Assembly (NCBI RefSeq): GCF_008641105.1
Contig: NZ_VTTI01000004.1
Location: 309,049-373,048, forward strand
Length of the DNA: 64,000 nucleotides
Direction of reading: 5' to 3'
From: Halopseudomonas salina
GTDB lineage: Bacteria; Pseudomonadota; Gammaproteobacteria; Pseudomonadales; Pseudomonadaceae
The position numbers and the translations under genes were made by a program. The notes under the pieces are model-generated. The model was not told the DNA's origin and did not search any database. It worked only from the letters and a program-made list of their open reading frames with translations. Shown here piece by piece: positions 55,065 to 64,000 of this stretch; position 1 is the stretch's first letter; each line of letters starts with the position of its first letter.

Positions 55065-55814
55065 TCAATGGTTATCGGTTTCCCGTTCGCGGATAAATTC
55101 CGCCAACAGCTGCTGCTGTTCTTTGCTCAGCGTTAGATCCTCGAGCAACTCTGGCCGACGTTGCCAGGTTCTGCCCAGGGACTGCTTGAGACGCCAGCGC
55201 CGGATCAATTCATGGTTACCACTGAGCAGCACCTCCGGTACGCGCCGCTCTGCAATCTCTTCCGGCCGGGTGTAGTGCGGACAATCCAGCCACCCTTCCG
55301 AAAATGAATCCTCAACCGCCGAATCCGCATGCCCGAGCACACCGGGAATCAGTCTGGTCACCGAGTCCAGCAGCACCATGGCTCCCAGCTCGCCCCCCGA
55401 CAACACGTAATCGCCGAGGGAAATTTCCTCATCTACGCACATCTCGATGATACGTTCGTCGATACCTTCATAGCGTCCGCATAACAGCACCAGGCTGTCC
55501 AACACCGCCAGCTCCTGCACCCGTTTCTGAGTCAGTGGCTGGCCCTGGGGTGACAGATAGATCACCCTGGGCTTCGAAGGAGCCTGCGCTGTGATCGACT
55601 CGATCGCTTCCAGCAACGGCTCGACTTTCATCAACATCCCGGGACCACCGCCAAAGGGTCGGTCATCTACCGTGCGATGCTTATCGTGGGCGTGCTCACG
55701 GGGGTTGCTGAAGGCAACTTCAAGCTGACCACGCTTAACTGCTCGTCCGGTTACCCCGTACTCGGTCAGCGCCGCAAACATCTCCGGAAACAGCGTTACT
55801 ACACCGGCCCACAC
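55065..55814 (-). CDS. trmD: tRNA (guanine-N1-)-methyltransferase TrmD
   Basis: 249-aa TrmD, methylating G37 of tRNAs that read CNN codons to prevent frameshifting. The knotted SAM-binding core is seen in [13 protein letters not shown] and [16 protein letters not shown]; the [13 protein letters not shown] segment is characteristic. GTG start 3 nt after the rimM stop. Standard operon with rimM and rplS. Confidence 0.98.
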   Translation of the reverse strand: MWAGVVTLFPEMFAALTEYGVTGRAVKRGQLEVAFSNPREHAHDKHRTVDDRPFGGGPGMLMKVEPLLEAIESITAQAPSKPRVIYLSPQGQPLTQKRVQELAVLDSLVLLCGRYEGIDERIIEMCVDEEISLGDYVLSGGELGAMVLLDSVTRLIPGVLGHADSAVEDSFSEGWLDCPHYTRPEEIAERRVPEVLLSGNHELIRRWRLKQSLGRTWQRRPELLEDLTLSKEQQQLLAEFIRERETDNH

Positions 55815-55817
55815 CGG

Positions 55818-56360
55818 TCAGAACTCCGGATCCCAATCAACCTGCATTACGCCTGCCTGCAAATCGATGGCCTTAACATACAGATCCGGCAGATAGGGCA
55901 GCAAACGTTCGCGCTGATCCAGGCTGCCTTCACAGGGCTTGACCACGATCACATCGTTGGAGCCGGTCTCGAGCAAATGATCAATCAGGCCCAGGAGTTG
56001 CCCCTGCACCGTTATCACCTGCAAACCTTCCAGCTGATGCCAGTAGTACTCACCCGCTTCGAGATCTGGTAGCGCTTGTTCAGCCACACAAATCTCGTTA
56101 CCCACCAGTGCCAGCGCCTGATCCCGGTCGGTTACCCCTTCGAGATCGACTACCAACACCCGACCCTGCACCCGACCATCAAGCACTTTGATGGTGTGTG
56201 TCTGATCACCCTTGCGGAGTATCCACTCGGGGTAGTCCAGTGCGTTATCCAGCGGATCAGTGTCAGACTTGACCTTGACCGAACCGCGAATGCCGTGCAC
56301 CGAGACAATTTCGCCAAGGACCACCAGGGGCGATCCGGACGACTCCGGCAGGTTGCTCAT
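55818..56360 (-). CDS. rimM: Ribosome maturation factor RimM
   Basis: 180-aa RimM that assists 30S assembly, binding S19. N-terminal RimM domain (about 12-95; GEIVSVHGIRGSVKVKSDTD), and C-terminal PRC-barrel (about 105-175; EYYWHQLEGLQVI). One nt after rpsP, 3 nt before trmD. Confidence 0.97.
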   Translation of the reverse strand: MSNLPESSGSPLVVLGEIVSVHGIRGSVKVKSDTDPLDNALDYPEWILRKGDQTHTIKVLDGRVQGRVLVVDLEGVTDRDQALALVGNEICVAEQALPDLEAGEYYWHQLEGLQVITVQGQLLGLIDHLLETGSNDVIVVKPCEGSLDQRERLLPYLPDLYVKAIDLQAGVMQVDWDPEF

Positions 56361-56361
56361 A

Positions 56362-56610
56362 TCAGGCGGAAGCCTGATTTTCCTTCAGCAGGGAAGCAAC
56401 GCGCTCGGACGGCTGCGCGCCCTGACTCAACCAGTAGCTTACCCGCTCCTGATTAACGGACAGGCGAATTTCAGCACCGTTGGCAACGGGGTTGAAAAAG
56501 CCAACGCGCTCAACGAAACGACCATCACGGGCGTTGCGGCTGTTTGCGACAGTCAGGTGATAGAAGGGGCGCTTCTTGGAGCCACCACGAGCTAGACGAA
56601 TGGTTACCAT
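56362..56610 (-). CDS. rpsP: 30S ribosomal protein S16
   Basis: 82-aa S16, which stabilises the 16S rRNA body. Family opening [19 protein letters not shown] and [19 protein letters not shown]. First gene of the rpsP operon, with a promoter-like sequence 94-122 nt upstream. Confidence 0.98.
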   Translation of the reverse strand: MVTIRLARGGSKKRPFYHLTVANSRNARDGRFVERVGFFNPVANGAEIRLSVNQERVSYWLSQGAQPSERVASLLKENQASA

Positions 56611-56703
56611 GTGGACATTGTTTCCTGTATTTGAGTAACGCTCATTGAATCAATTACGGACCACTATCTGCATTGCAGGTCTGTTGTGCCCGAAAGGTCG
56701 CGT

Positions 56704-56732
56704 ATTCTACGGAATATCGCAGCCATTGAAAA
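56704..56732 (-). promoter_or_regulatory. Sigma-70 promoter of the rpsP operon
   Basis: On the minus strand TTTTCA (56727-56732), 17 nt, TAGAAT (56704-56709), about 94 nt before rpsP. This matches the vegetative consensus at 4 of 6 and 5 of 6 positions with optimal spacing. Confidence 0.6.
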
Positions 56733-56770
56733 CTGTTTTCTGCATTGTAGCTGGAGGACCAGCAATCCGG

Positions 56771-58165
56771 TCAGAACTTAGGCATCCCGCCGCCAGGGGG
56801 CATCATGCCACCGCCGCCGCCCATACCACCCATTCCGCGCATCATTTTGGCCATGCCACCCTTGCCGCTGACCTTTTTCATCATCTTTTGCATCTGCTTG
56901 TGCTGCTTGATAACCCGCCCGATATCCTGGATCTGGGTGCCTGAGCCGGCGGCAATGCGGCGCTTGCGCGAGCCGCTGATAATGTCGGGATTGCGCCGCT
57001 CGCCTGGAGTCATCGAGTTGATGATCGCCTCCATGCGACTGAACTGCTTTTCCGCTTCGGTCTGCGCGGTTTCCATCTGCGACGGATTGATCTTGCCCAT
57101 CATCGGCAGCTTTTCCATCATCGATCCCAGGCCACCCATACCGCGCATCTGCTGCAGCTGGTCGCGAAAGTCCTCGAGATCAAAGCCTTTGCCCTTCTTC
57201 AGCTTCTTGGCGAGCTTCTCGGCCTTATCCTTGTCGAGCTTCTGTTCAGCCTGCTCGATCAGACTGAGCACGTCGCCCATGCCAAGGATGCGCGAAGCAA
57301 TCCGGTCAGGGTGGAAAGCCTCCAGCGCGTCGGTCTTCTCACCCACACCCAGAAACTTGATCGGCTTGCCGGTAATGTGCCGCACCGACAGCGCCGCACC
57401 GCCACGCGAGTCGCCATCGACCTTGGTCAGGATCACGCCGGTCAAAGGCAGCGCTTCGTTGAACGCCTGGGCAGTCAGGGCTGCGTCCTGGCCGGTCATC
57501 GCATCGACCACAAACAGCGTTTCAGCTGGCTTGGCCGCTGCGTGCACAGCACGAATCTCGTCCATCATATCGGCGTCGATGGCCAGACGGCCGGCGGTGT
57601 CGATGATCAGCACGTCCATGAAGCGGTTGCGCGCCTCGCGCATAGCTGCCTGGACGATATCGACAGGCTTCTGGCCAGCGTCGGAGGGGAAGAAATTCAC
57701 CCCGACTTCTGCCGCCAGGGTTTCCAGCTGCTTGATAGCAGCCGGACGATAGACGTCGGCACTGACCACCATGACCTTTTTCTTCTGCCGCTCGCGCAGG
57801 GTCTTACCCAGCTTGGCGACAGAGGTCGTTTTACCCGCACCCTGCAGACCCGCCATCAGGATCACTGCAGGCGGCGTGACGGCCAGGTTGAGACCCTCGG
57901 CCTCACCCATGACAGCTTCGAGCTCGGCCTTGATGATCTTGACGAACACCTGCCCTGGCGAAAGGCTGCGGGACACTTCCTGACCAACGGCGCGCTCGCG
58001 CACCTGATCAACGAATGCCTTGACCACCGGCAGCGCAACATCTGCCTCAAGCAACGCCATGCGCACTTCACGCAGGGTGTCCTTGATATTCTCTTCGGTG
58101 AGCTTGGCCCGCCCAGTCACACCACGCAGACTATGGGAAAGGCGTTCGGTAAGATTGTCGAACAT
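56771..58165 (-). CDS. ffh: Signal recognition particle protein Ffh
   Basis: 464-aa SRP GTPase, targeting membrane proteins co-translationally. N-domain (1-85), G-domain (about 100-295) with GLQGAGKTTSVAKLG, DTAGR and TKVDG, and a methionine-rich M-domain (about 325-430; contains the SRP-RNA-binding SGSRKRRIAAGSG). The tail is Gly/Met-rich. ATG at 58165 with AGGAG; a longer frame to 58216 is not supported. Divergent from the CcsA-like gene. Confidence 0.97.
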   Translation of the reverse strand: MFDNLTERLSHSLRGVTGRAKLTEENIKDTLREVRMALLEADVALPVVKAFVDQVRERAVGQEVSRSLSPGQVFVKIIKAELEAVMGEAEGLNLAVTPPAVILMAGLQGAGKTTSVAKLGKTLRERQKKKVMVVSADVYRPAAIKQLETLAAEVGVNFFPSDAGQKPVDIVQAAMREARNRFMDVLIIDTAGRLAIDADMMDEIRAVHAAAKPAETLFVVDAMTGQDAALTAQAFNEALPLTGVILTKVDGDSRGGAALSVRHITGKPIKFLGVGEKTDALEAFHPDRIASRILGMGDVLSLIEQAEQKLDKDKAEKLAKKLKKGKGFDLEDFRDQLQQMRGMGGLGSMMEKLPMMGKINPSQMETAQTEAEKQFSRMEAIINSMTPGERRNPDIISGSRKRRIAAGSGTQIQDIGRVIKQHKQMQKMMKKVSGKGGMAKMMRGMGGMGGGGGMMPPGGGMPKF

Positions 58166-58320
58166 GCTGAATCTCCTATGCTTCCCGTAAACCGGACAGA
58201 CGGGCGAAGCGATCAAGCGCCGCAGTATACCCTGCGGCGATTGTGGATGACAGGGAGCGCTTTAACAGCGGCGCGGCTTATGCGACACTTCGATTCCAAT
58301 GATTTCCATTGCAAGGATGT

Positions 58321-59118
58321 ATGACAGCCCTCATTTCCAGCCTGTTTGCCGTGTTCCTGTATCTGGGCGGCAGCATCTACCAGATCCGCTGCCTGGCCAA
58401 ACGCCTGGCCGTTAACACATCCCTGCTGCGGGCCATCGGCCTGGTGGCACTTACTGCGCATGCTGGCAGCCTCTATCTGCAACTGATTACCGATACCGGA
58501 CTCGCGCTGGGCTTCTTCAATGCGGGCTCGCTGGTAGCCTGGCTCATCATTGCCATCACCCTGGCATTCAGTTTTCGCGCCCCGGTATTGAGCCTGCTGC
58601 TGGCCCTTTTCCCGCTCGCTGTAGTCACCGTATTGCTGGCCTGGTTATTTCCTGGCCATGGCACGCGACTGGTGGCAGGTGATGGCATGCTGGTCGCCCA
58701 TATACTGCTGTCCATTCTGGCTTACGGCATTCTGACCATTGCCGCCTTTCAAGCGGGCCTGCTGGGCATCCAGAACTATCAGCTCAAGCACAAGCACCCC
58801 ACTCGCTTCATCCGCACTTTTCCGCCGCTACAGACCATGGAGCGCCTGCTGTTCCAGTTCCTGTTTTGTGGCGAGCTGCTGCTCACACTGGCTTTGATTA
58901 CCGGCTTTGTCTTCCTCGACAATATGTTTGCTCAGGACGTGGCTCACAAAACCCTGCTCTCATGCCTTGCCTGGGTAATATTTGGCGTTCTGCTCTGGGG
59001 TCGGCACTTCCGTGGCTGGCGCGGCAGCAATGCAATTCGCTGGACTCTCGCGGGCTTCCTGTTGCTGGCCCTGGCCTATTTTGGTAGCAAGCTGGTTAGC
59101 GAGTTCTTCCTCGCCTGA
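58321..59118 (+). CDS. CcsA-like cytochrome c biogenesis membrane protein
   Basis: 265-aa protein with about eight transmembrane helices, related to the CcsA/CcmF-type cytochrome c assembly proteins (YpjD group commonly adjacent to ffh). A histidine-containing loop with the LHILLSILAYGILTIAAFQ pattern is typical (present as VAHILLSILAYGIL). The role in heme handling is inferred. The ATG at 58321 has AAGGA just upstream; TTG four codons earlier is possible. Confidence 0.85.
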   Translation: MTALISSLFAVFLYLGGSIYQIRCLAKRLAVNTSLLRAIGLVALTAHAGSLYLQLITDTGLALGFFNAGSLVAWLIIAITLAFSFRAPVLSLLLALFPLAVVTVLLAWLFPGHGTRLVAGDGMLVAHILLSILAYGILTIAAFQAGLLGIQNYQLKHKHPTRFIRTFPPLQTMERLLFQFLFCGELLLTLALITGFVFLDNMFAQDVAHKTLLSCLAWVIFGVLLWGRHFRGWRGSNAIRWTLAGFLLLALAYFGSKLVSEFFLA

Positions 59119-59155
59119 TCATGCTCCCATCTTCTATTGTCCTTGAGGTTCCCTC

Positions 59156-60463
59156 TTGAACGACTCGCATACGACCTTCCTGCTGATAAGCCTCGTTGTG
59201 CTGATCATGCTTTCGGCGTTTTTCTCGAGCTCCGAAACCAGCATGATGAGCCTCAACCGCTATCGTCTCAAACACATGACCAAGGAAGGCCACAGAGGCG
59301 CCAGACGGGCATCACGGCTACTGGAGCGCCCCGACCGCCTGCTCGGCACCATCCTGGTCGGCAACAACATCGTCAACATTCTTGCCGCCTCTATCGCAAC
59401 AGTAGTTGCGGTGGAGTTTTTCGGCGAAGCCGGCATAGCCATCGCGACCATCGGCCTGACCATTATCATTCTGATTTTCGGGGAAATCACGCCCAAGACA
59501 CTGGCAGCCGTTCGCCCGGAACTGATTGCCTTTCCAGTAAGCATCGTCCTGCAGGTTCTACAGAAAATCCTGTATCCGATCGTCTGGGTGTGCAGCAGCA
59601 TAAGCAACGTGTTGCTGCGCCTGATGGGTATCAACCTCGCGTCGAACAATGACCAACTGAGCGTGGAAGAGCTCCGTACCGTGGTGCGCGAGGCAGGACT
59701 GGGCATTACTCGTAGTCGTCAGAATATGCTACTTGGCATCCTTGATCTGGAAAAAATGACCGTCAATGACATCATGATCCCGCGCAACGAAGCCATTGGC
59801 ATCGACCTGGAAGACAGCCTGCCGAGTATCAACAGTCAGTTGCGCACTTGCCATCACACCCGCCTGCCGGTATTTCAGGGCGACATAAACAATGTGACCG
59901 GCATAGTTCATATGCGCTCCATAGCACGTCTGTTAAGCCGCGGCGACCTGACCAAGGATTCCCTGATCAACGCTTGCAAGGAGCCCTACTTCGTCCCGGA
60001 AAGCACACCGCTACATACCCAACTGTTCAATTTCCAGAAGCAGAAGCGACGCATTGCGATTGTGGTGGACGAATATGGCGATGTGATTGGCCTTGTTACG
60101 CTCGAGGACATACTGGAAGAAATTGTTGGTGAATTCACCAGCGACATGCTCCTGCCCAGCCAGGATATTCACCCTCAGGATGACGGCCGCTTTGTCATCG
60201 AAGGCGGCACAGCTATTAGGGCGATTAACCGTCAGCTGAAATGGAAATTGCCCGCCGATGGGCCCAAGACGCTGAATGGCCTGATCACCGAGCAACTGGA
60301 AAGCATTCCGGAAACCAGCGTTTGCCTGGCCGTCGGACCGTACCGCATGGAAATACTGCAAACCAAGGACAACATGGTCAAGAGTGTTCGGGTGTGGGAC
60401 CGCGGCCTGGATCAACAGGGCCCTTTACCCGGCACGGAAGCAGAGCCAGAGCCCGAACATTGA
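59156..60463 (+). CDS. CNNM/CorC-family (DUF21-CBS) membrane transporter
   Basis: 435-aa protein with an N-terminal DUF21 membrane domain (about 1-145, three to four helices), a pair of CBS domains (about 205-330) and a C-terminal CorC/HlyC domain (about 345-425). The family exports or controls divalent cations (magnesium or cobalt resistance in several bacteria). Start is a TTG with GAGG at good spacing; alternatives lie farther in. 37 nt after the CcsA-like gene, a common pseudomonad pair next to ffh. Confidence 0.9.
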   Translation: MNDSHTTFLLISLVVLIMLSAFFSSSETSMMSLNRYRLKHMTKEGHRGARRASRLLERPDRLLGTILVGNNIVNILAASIATVVAVEFFGEAGIAIATIGLTIIILIFGEITPKTLAAVRPELIAFPVSIVLQVLQKILYPIVWVCSSISNVLLRLMGINLASNNDQLSVEELRTVVREAGLGITRSRQNMLLGILDLEKMTVNDIMIPRNEAIGIDLEDSLPSINSQLRTCHHTRLPVFQGDINNVTGIVHMRSIARLLSRGDLTKDSLINACKEPYFVPESTPLHTQLFNFQKQKRRIAIVVDEYGDVIGLVTLEDILEEIVGEFTSDMLLPSQDIHPQDDGRFVIEGGTAIRAINRQLKWKLPADGPKTLNGLITEQLESIPETSVCLAVGPYRMEILQTKDNMVKSVRVWDRGLDQQGPLPGTEAEPEPEH

Positions 60464-60485
60464 CGCGGGCGCGGCTGCGCCGCCC

Positions 60486-61667
60486 TCAGAGCTGAACCTT
60501 GATGGCCCCGATCACTGCCATGGCCTTTTCCCGCGCAAGAGCTATGTCGTCGGCGCGAGCAAGCGCTACGCCCATGCGGCGCTGACCGCTGACCTCAGGC
60601 TTGCCGAAAAGACGTAACTGCGTATCCGGTTGCACCAAGGCGTCATGCAGGTTGGAAAAACTGACCGACTGGGACTCCCCTTCAACGATCAGCACCGCTG
60701 AGGCAGAGGCACCCAATTGCCGTACCGAGGGCACAGGTAATCCCAGAATCGCCCGTGCGTGCAAGGCAAACTGCGACAGGTCCTGGGAAATCATCGTCAC
60801 CATCCCGGTATCGTGGGGCCTAGGTGAAACCTCGCTGAACCATACCTGATCACCGCGAATGAAAAGCTCGACACCAAACACCCCACGACCACCAAGCGCG
60901 TCGGTCACAGAGCCGGCAATGCGTTTGGATTCAAGCAGAGCTGCTTCGCTCATTGCCTGTGGCTGCCAGGACTCCTGATAGTCACCGCCGGCCTGTCGAT
61001 GACCGATGGGATCGCAGAATACGGTTCCATCGATATGTCTGACAGTAAGCAGGGTGATCTCATAATCAAACTCAACCAGACCCTCGACGATGACCCGTCC
61101 GCCACCGGCACGCCCGCCTGACTGGGCATAGTCCCAGGCTGCTTGAACCTGCTCCTGATCCCTGACCAGGGACTGCCCCTTGCCCGACGAACTCATGACC
61201 GGCTTGACGACACAGGGGAGACCGACCGCCTCGATGGCAGCACGGTATTCATCAAGGGTACCGGCGAAACGGTAGGCAGAGGTTGGCAAACCGAGCTCCT
61301 CGGCCGCCAATCGGCGTATACCCTCACGATCCATGGTCAACCAGGCTGCGCGGGCGGTTGGAATCACCGTATAACCTTCGGTTTCCATATCGCGTAGGGT
61401 CTGGGTAGCAATTGCCTCGATTTCGGGCACGATATAATGCGGTTTTTCCTGCTCGATCACCGCCCTCAACGCTGCACCATCGAGCATGCTGATCACATGG
61501 CTGCGATGGGCAACCTGCATGGCCGGAGCCTGGTCGTAACGATCCACCGCAATGGTCTCGCAGCCAAGTCGCTGCAGCTCGATCACCAGCTCCTTGCCCA
61601 GCTCTCCAGCTCCCAATAACAGAACGCGCACTGCGCCCTGGGTACCCGGCGTTCCTATTTTACTCAT
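60486..61667 (-). CDS. purT: Phosphoribosylglycinamide formyltransferase 2 (formate-dependent)
   Basis: 393-aa ATP-grasp enzyme making formyl-GAR from GAR, formate and ATP in purine synthesis. Conserved blocks are [33 protein letters not shown] (ATP loop) and [13 protein letters not shown] (metal site and formate/GAR). The ATG at 61667 is preferred over an upstream open stretch. 10 nt after the DUF1289 gene. Convergent with the CNNM gene. Confidence 0.97.
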   Translation of the reverse strand: MSKIGTPGTQGAVRVLLLGAGELGKELVIELQRLGCETIAVDRYDQAPAMQVAHRSHVISMLDGAALRAVIEQEKPHYIVPEIEAIATQTLRDMETEGYTVIPTARAAWLTMDREGIRRLAAEELGLPTSAYRFAGTLDEYRAAIEAVGLPCVVKPVMSSSGKGQSLVRDQEQVQAAWDYAQSGGRAGGGRVIVEGLVEFDYEITLLTVRHIDGTVFCDPIGHRQAGGDYQESWQPQAMSEAALLESKRIAGSVTDALGGRGVFGVELFIRGDQVWFSEVSPRPHDTGMVTMISQDLSQFALHARAILGLPVPSVRQLGASASAVLIVEGESQSVSFSNLHDALVQPDTQLRLFGKPEVSGQRRMGVALARADDIALAREKAMAVIGAIKVQL

Positions 61668-61677
61668 GCTGGCTGAC

Positions 61678-61890
61678 TCATGCCTGAAATCCCTTGTCCT
61701 TATTGATCGAAAACCACAGCCCCTGCGCGCGAGCCCGCTCTTCACAGCGGGCAAGCACCTCGCGGCGCTGCTCCTCGTTCATGCGAAACCATTGCGTGAT
61801 CTCCACTGCGCTACGCTGGCAGCCGGTGCATATATCACGCTCGTCCAGCGCACATACCCCTATACACGGGGATGCAACCACGCCGGACAC
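61678..61890 (-). CDS. DUF1289 small cysteine-rich protein
   Basis: 70-aa DUF1289 protein, recognised by [21 protein letters not shown]. Four cysteines suggest binding of zinc or an Fe-S cluster. Function unknown. Tightly arranged: 2 nt after the carbonic anhydrase gene and 10 nt before purT, so part of the same unit. Confidence 0.93.
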   Translation of the reverse strand: MSGVVASPCIGVCALDERDICTGCQRSAVEITQWFRMNEEQRREVLARCEERARAQGLWFSINKDKGFQA

Positions 61891-61892
61891 CT

Positions 61893-62417
61893 TCAGTCGT
61901 CCTGGGGCTTGAGATCGCGCTGGTAGCGCTGGGCGTTGTGCACATAGTGGGCGGCACTGGCCTCAAGCATCTTCTTCTGCTGTTCGTTCAGCTCGCGCAC
62001 CACCTTGCCCGGAGAACCTACCACCAGAGATCCATCGGGAATCTCCTTGCCCTCGCCAATCAACGTATTGGCGCCGATGATGCAGTGCTTACCGATCTTC
62101 GCGCCGTTGAGCACCACGGCGCCGATCCCCACCAGACTATAGTCGCCCACAGTACAGCCATGCAGCATGGCGTTATGGCCCACAGTCACGCCCTTGCCCA
62201 AAGTCAGCGGATAACCCATATCCGTATGCATCACCGCACCATCCTGCACATTGCTATGCTCGCCGATGAGAATCAGCTCGTTGTCGCCGCGCAGCACCGC
62301 GCCAAACCACACGTTGGCACCGGCCTCCAGCCGCACCTTACCCACTACTGCAGCAGAATCGGCGATCCAGGCATCATCTGCCATTTCTACTCGGTCGTTA
62401 CCCAGGCTGTATTTCAT
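61893..62417 (-). CDS. Gamma-type carbonic anhydrase-like hexapeptide protein
   Basis: 174-aa left-handed beta-helix protein related to gamma carbonic anhydrases. The zinc histidines fit VMHTD and [10 protein letters not shown], with the usual [15 protein letters not shown] ahead; catalytic activity is likely but not proven for this clade. ATG overlaps the upstream NUDIX gene stop by 4 nt. Confidence 0.93.
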   Translation of the reverse strand: MKYSLGNDRVEMADDAWIADSAAVVGKVRLEAGANVWFGAVLRGDNELILIGEHSNVQDGAVMHTDMGYPLTLGKGVTVGHNAMLHGCTVGDYSLVGIGAVVLNGAKIGKHCIIGANTLIGEGKEIPDGSLVVGSPGKVVRELNEQQKKMLEASAAHYVHNAQRYQRDLKPQDD

Positions 62418-63022
62418 CTTCTCTCCTGCTTGCGATCTTCATCGTAGGGGGTGTTCAATTCTATGTCGGCATCAAAAGCGATATTGACGAACTCGGCCAG
62501 CATCAACGCGGTCAGGCCCCAGATCTTGTGGCCATCAAAACGATAGCTGGGTACGTACCAACTACGGCCTTCGTAGTCTATCCGGTGGGTCATCTCCCTG
62601 CGGTCTTCCAGAAAGAAGCTCACGGGCACCCGGAATACCGTCTCGATCTCACCTGCGTTGGGCACCAGATCAAACACATCAGGCACAATGCCTACATAGG
62701 GCGTTACCTTTATGCCAAAACGTGACACCAGGGAGCCGAGCGGACCAACCACCTCCACCAGCTCAGGCAACAGGCCAATTTCCTCGTGAGTCTCGCGCAG
62801 TGCAGTGTATTGCAGATCCACATCACCAGGATCACGTCGCCCGCCGGGGAAAGCGACTTCGCCGGAGTGGGTCGACAGGCGCTGGGAGCGAACGGTCAGG
62901 ATAATCTCCGGCCGGTCGTGCACGCAGGTGACCGGGATCAATACGCCGGCCTCCGGCAATCCCGCACCTTCAATCTCGCGCGGACGATGTTCGCCAACCC
63001 GCAGGCGCATCTTGTCCAGCAT
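62414..63022 (-). CDS. NUDIX hydrolase, CoA pyrophosphatase type
   Basis: 202-aa NUDIX protein of the CoA-pyrophosphatase (NudL) group, which cleaves CoA to phosphopantetheine. Nudix box [25 protein letters not shown] deviates from GX5E (Asp replaces Glu) but the REXXEEXG core remains; the [14 protein letters not shown] segment is in keeping. First of four tightly coupled genes ending in purT. Confidence 0.9.
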   Translation of the reverse strand: MLDKMRLRVGEHRPREIEGAGLPEAGVLIPVTCVHDRPEIILTVRSQRLSTHSGEVAFPGGRRDPGDVDLQYTALRETHEEIGLLPELVEVVGPLGSLVSRFGIKVTPYVGIVPDVFDLVPNAGEIETVFRVPVSFFLEDRREMTHRIDYEGRSWYVPSYRFDGHKIWGLTALMLAEFVNIAFDADIELNTPYDEDRKQERR

Positions 63023-63142
63023 TCAATTCACCTCTTGTGTTTTCAATAATGATGTCATGATCACTTACGTAGAACCAGTTGCCCAGCCGGCAAATGCGCC
63101 TCAAGATAGGACAAAACATATCGGCTTACGAGATAGCGAATC

Positions 63143-63700
63143 ATGAAGTTCTGCAGCGATTGCGGTCAGCAGGTCAGCCAGCGCATCCCGGACGGCGACA
63201 ACCGGTCCAGATTCGTTTGCAACCACTGCGAGACCATCCACTACCAGAATCCGCGCATAGTCGCCGGGTGCCTGGTCATCCATGAAGAACAGGTTCTCCT
63301 GTGTCGCCGAGCCATCGAGCCTCGAGTCGGTTACTGGACCTTGCCAGCCGGCTACATGGAGAACGGCGAAACTACCGAAGAGGCAGCCCTGCGCGAAACC
63401 TGGGAAGAAGCACAGGCCCGCGTCAGCGAGCAGGAGCTCTATATGCTGTTCAATTTGCCGCACATCAATCAGGTTTACATGTTTTTTCGGGGCAAGCTGA
63501 TTGATCGCGCATTTGCAGCAGGCGAAGAGAGCCTGGAAGTCAGACTCTTCACCGAGTCAGAAATTCCATGGGACGAATTGGCCTTCCCCACTGTCGGCAA
63601 GACGCTCAAGCAGTATTTTCACGACCGTCAGCACAGCCACTACCCGATCCGCATGCGGGATATTGTCTACCGCCCCGGGCAATCACGTCAGGTCGGTTGA
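63143..63700 (+). CDS. NUDIX hydrolase with N-terminal zinc ribbon
   Basis: 185-aa protein with an N-terminal zinc ribbon (CSDCG at 4-8 and CNHC later) and a NUDIX domain (GYMENGETTEEAALRETWEE). It resembles the NudC-like or ADP-ribose pyrophosphatase-like zinc-ribbon NUDIX group; substrate unclear. Its stop shares one nucleotide with the next start, so translation is coupled. Divergent from the first NUDIX gene. Confidence 0.9.
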   Translation: MKFCSDCGQQVSQRIPDGDNRSRFVCNHCETIHYQNPRIVAGCLVIHEEQVLLCRRAIEPRVGYWTLPAGYMENGETTEEAALRETWEEAQARVSEQELYMLFNLPHINQVYMFFRGKLIDRAFAAGEESLEVRLFTESEIPWDELAFPTVGKTLKQYFHDRQHSHYPIRMRDIVYRPGQSRQVG

Positions 63701-64000
63701 TGCGTTCATTCGTTTATCTATTGCTTGCTTTGCTGGGACTGCTGCTTCATTCAGGCCAATCCGCAGCAGCAGAGCCGGTCATCGACAAAGTCCTGGTACA
63801 CAAGCACGCAAGAAAACTGGAGGTTATCAGCCAGGGCGAAGTCATACGCGCCTACCGCATCTCACTGGGTCGCGAACCTGTGGGGCACAAGCAGGAGGTG
63901 GGCGATCAGCGCACTCCCGAGGGGATCTACACCATCGACTGGCGTCACAGAAGCGCCGACTACAACCTCAGCATGCACCTGGATTATCCCAACCTGAAAG
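63700..64000 (+). CDS. L,D-transpeptidase (YkuD family), 5' part only
   Basis: The reading frame starting at the ATG at 63700 (overlapping the NUDIX stop by 1 nt) runs off the window after 100 codons. It begins with a signal peptide (1-24, QSAAA) and continues into a YkuD fold: HKHARKLEVISQGEVIRAYRISLGR then GDQRTPEGIYTIDWR, hallmarks of L,D-transpeptidases that cross-link peptidoglycan or attach lipoprotein. The catalytic Cys lies beyond the edge. Confidence 0.85.
   Translation, partial: MRSFVYLLLALLGLLLHSGQSAAAEPVIDKVLVHKHARKLEVISQGEVIRAYRISLGREPVGHKQEVGDQRTPEGIYTIDWRHRSADYNLSMHLDYPNLK

Overview
This window is a moderately GC-rich stretch of gammaproteobacterial chromosome. Intact algU-mucA-mucB-mucC-mucD order with divergent nadB, xerD-dsbC-hom-thrC, and rpsP-rimM-trmD-rplS beside ffh all point to Pseudomonadaceae. 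I suspect a marine/halotolerant lineage such as Halopseudomonas, but that is an inference from gene content only. I saw no phage, insertion sequence, CRISPR array, rRNA or tRNA gene. The DNA is gene-dense and mostly housekeeping.

Layout. 1-4.3 kb: envelope-stress sigma factor operon (minus strand) with two tandem AlgU-type promoters, divergent from nadB. 6-8.8 kb: ygfX-sdhE, ygfZ and an HDOD protein. 8.8-15.1 kb, mostly minus: enoyl-CoA hydratase, ung, a DUF1704/QEGLA metallohydrolase, a gene-free 441-bp gap holding two unusual 98-nt palindromic elements, then lysS and prfB with its programmed frameshift. 15.2-27.6 kb: a divergent phosphoketolase-like enzyme, a P-type ATPase, a GMC oxidoreductase, yaeQ-recJ, MgtC with a leader hairpin, a CoA-transferase and a 24-codon membrane peptide gene. 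27.7-34 kb: a tight five-gene catabolic operon (aminotransferase, amidase, 2-hydroxyacid dehydrogenase, decarboxylating dehydrogenase, succinate-semialdehyde dehydrogenase). 34-39.7 kb: YebC-family protein, EEP phosphatase, GST, SDR, nitronate monooxygenase-like protein and MscS channel.

40-43.3 kb holds what I consider the best candidate for an undescribed system: an ATP-grasp enzyme followed by a 673-aa protein with no family I recognise. The second protein carries a Gln/Cys...His...Asn arrangement resembling papain-like cysteine hydrolases. Upstream lies a sequence matching the AlgU (sigma-E) promoter and resembling the two ahead of algU itself. 44.4-49.8 kb holds a cytochrome oxidase subunit I-III fusion cluster without a subunit II gene, plus small membrane proteins. 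50-58 kb is core metabolism and translation: thrC, hom, dsbC, xerD, rplS, trmD, rimM, rpsP, ffh. 58.3-64 kb: a CcsA-like protein, a CNNM/CorC transporter, the nudix-carbonic anhydrase-DUF1289-purT operon, a second NUDIX protein, and the start of an L,D-transpeptidase cut by the window edge.

Start sites were chosen by Shine-Dalgarno spacing and family length. All functional calls are from reading translated motifs; no database search was run.
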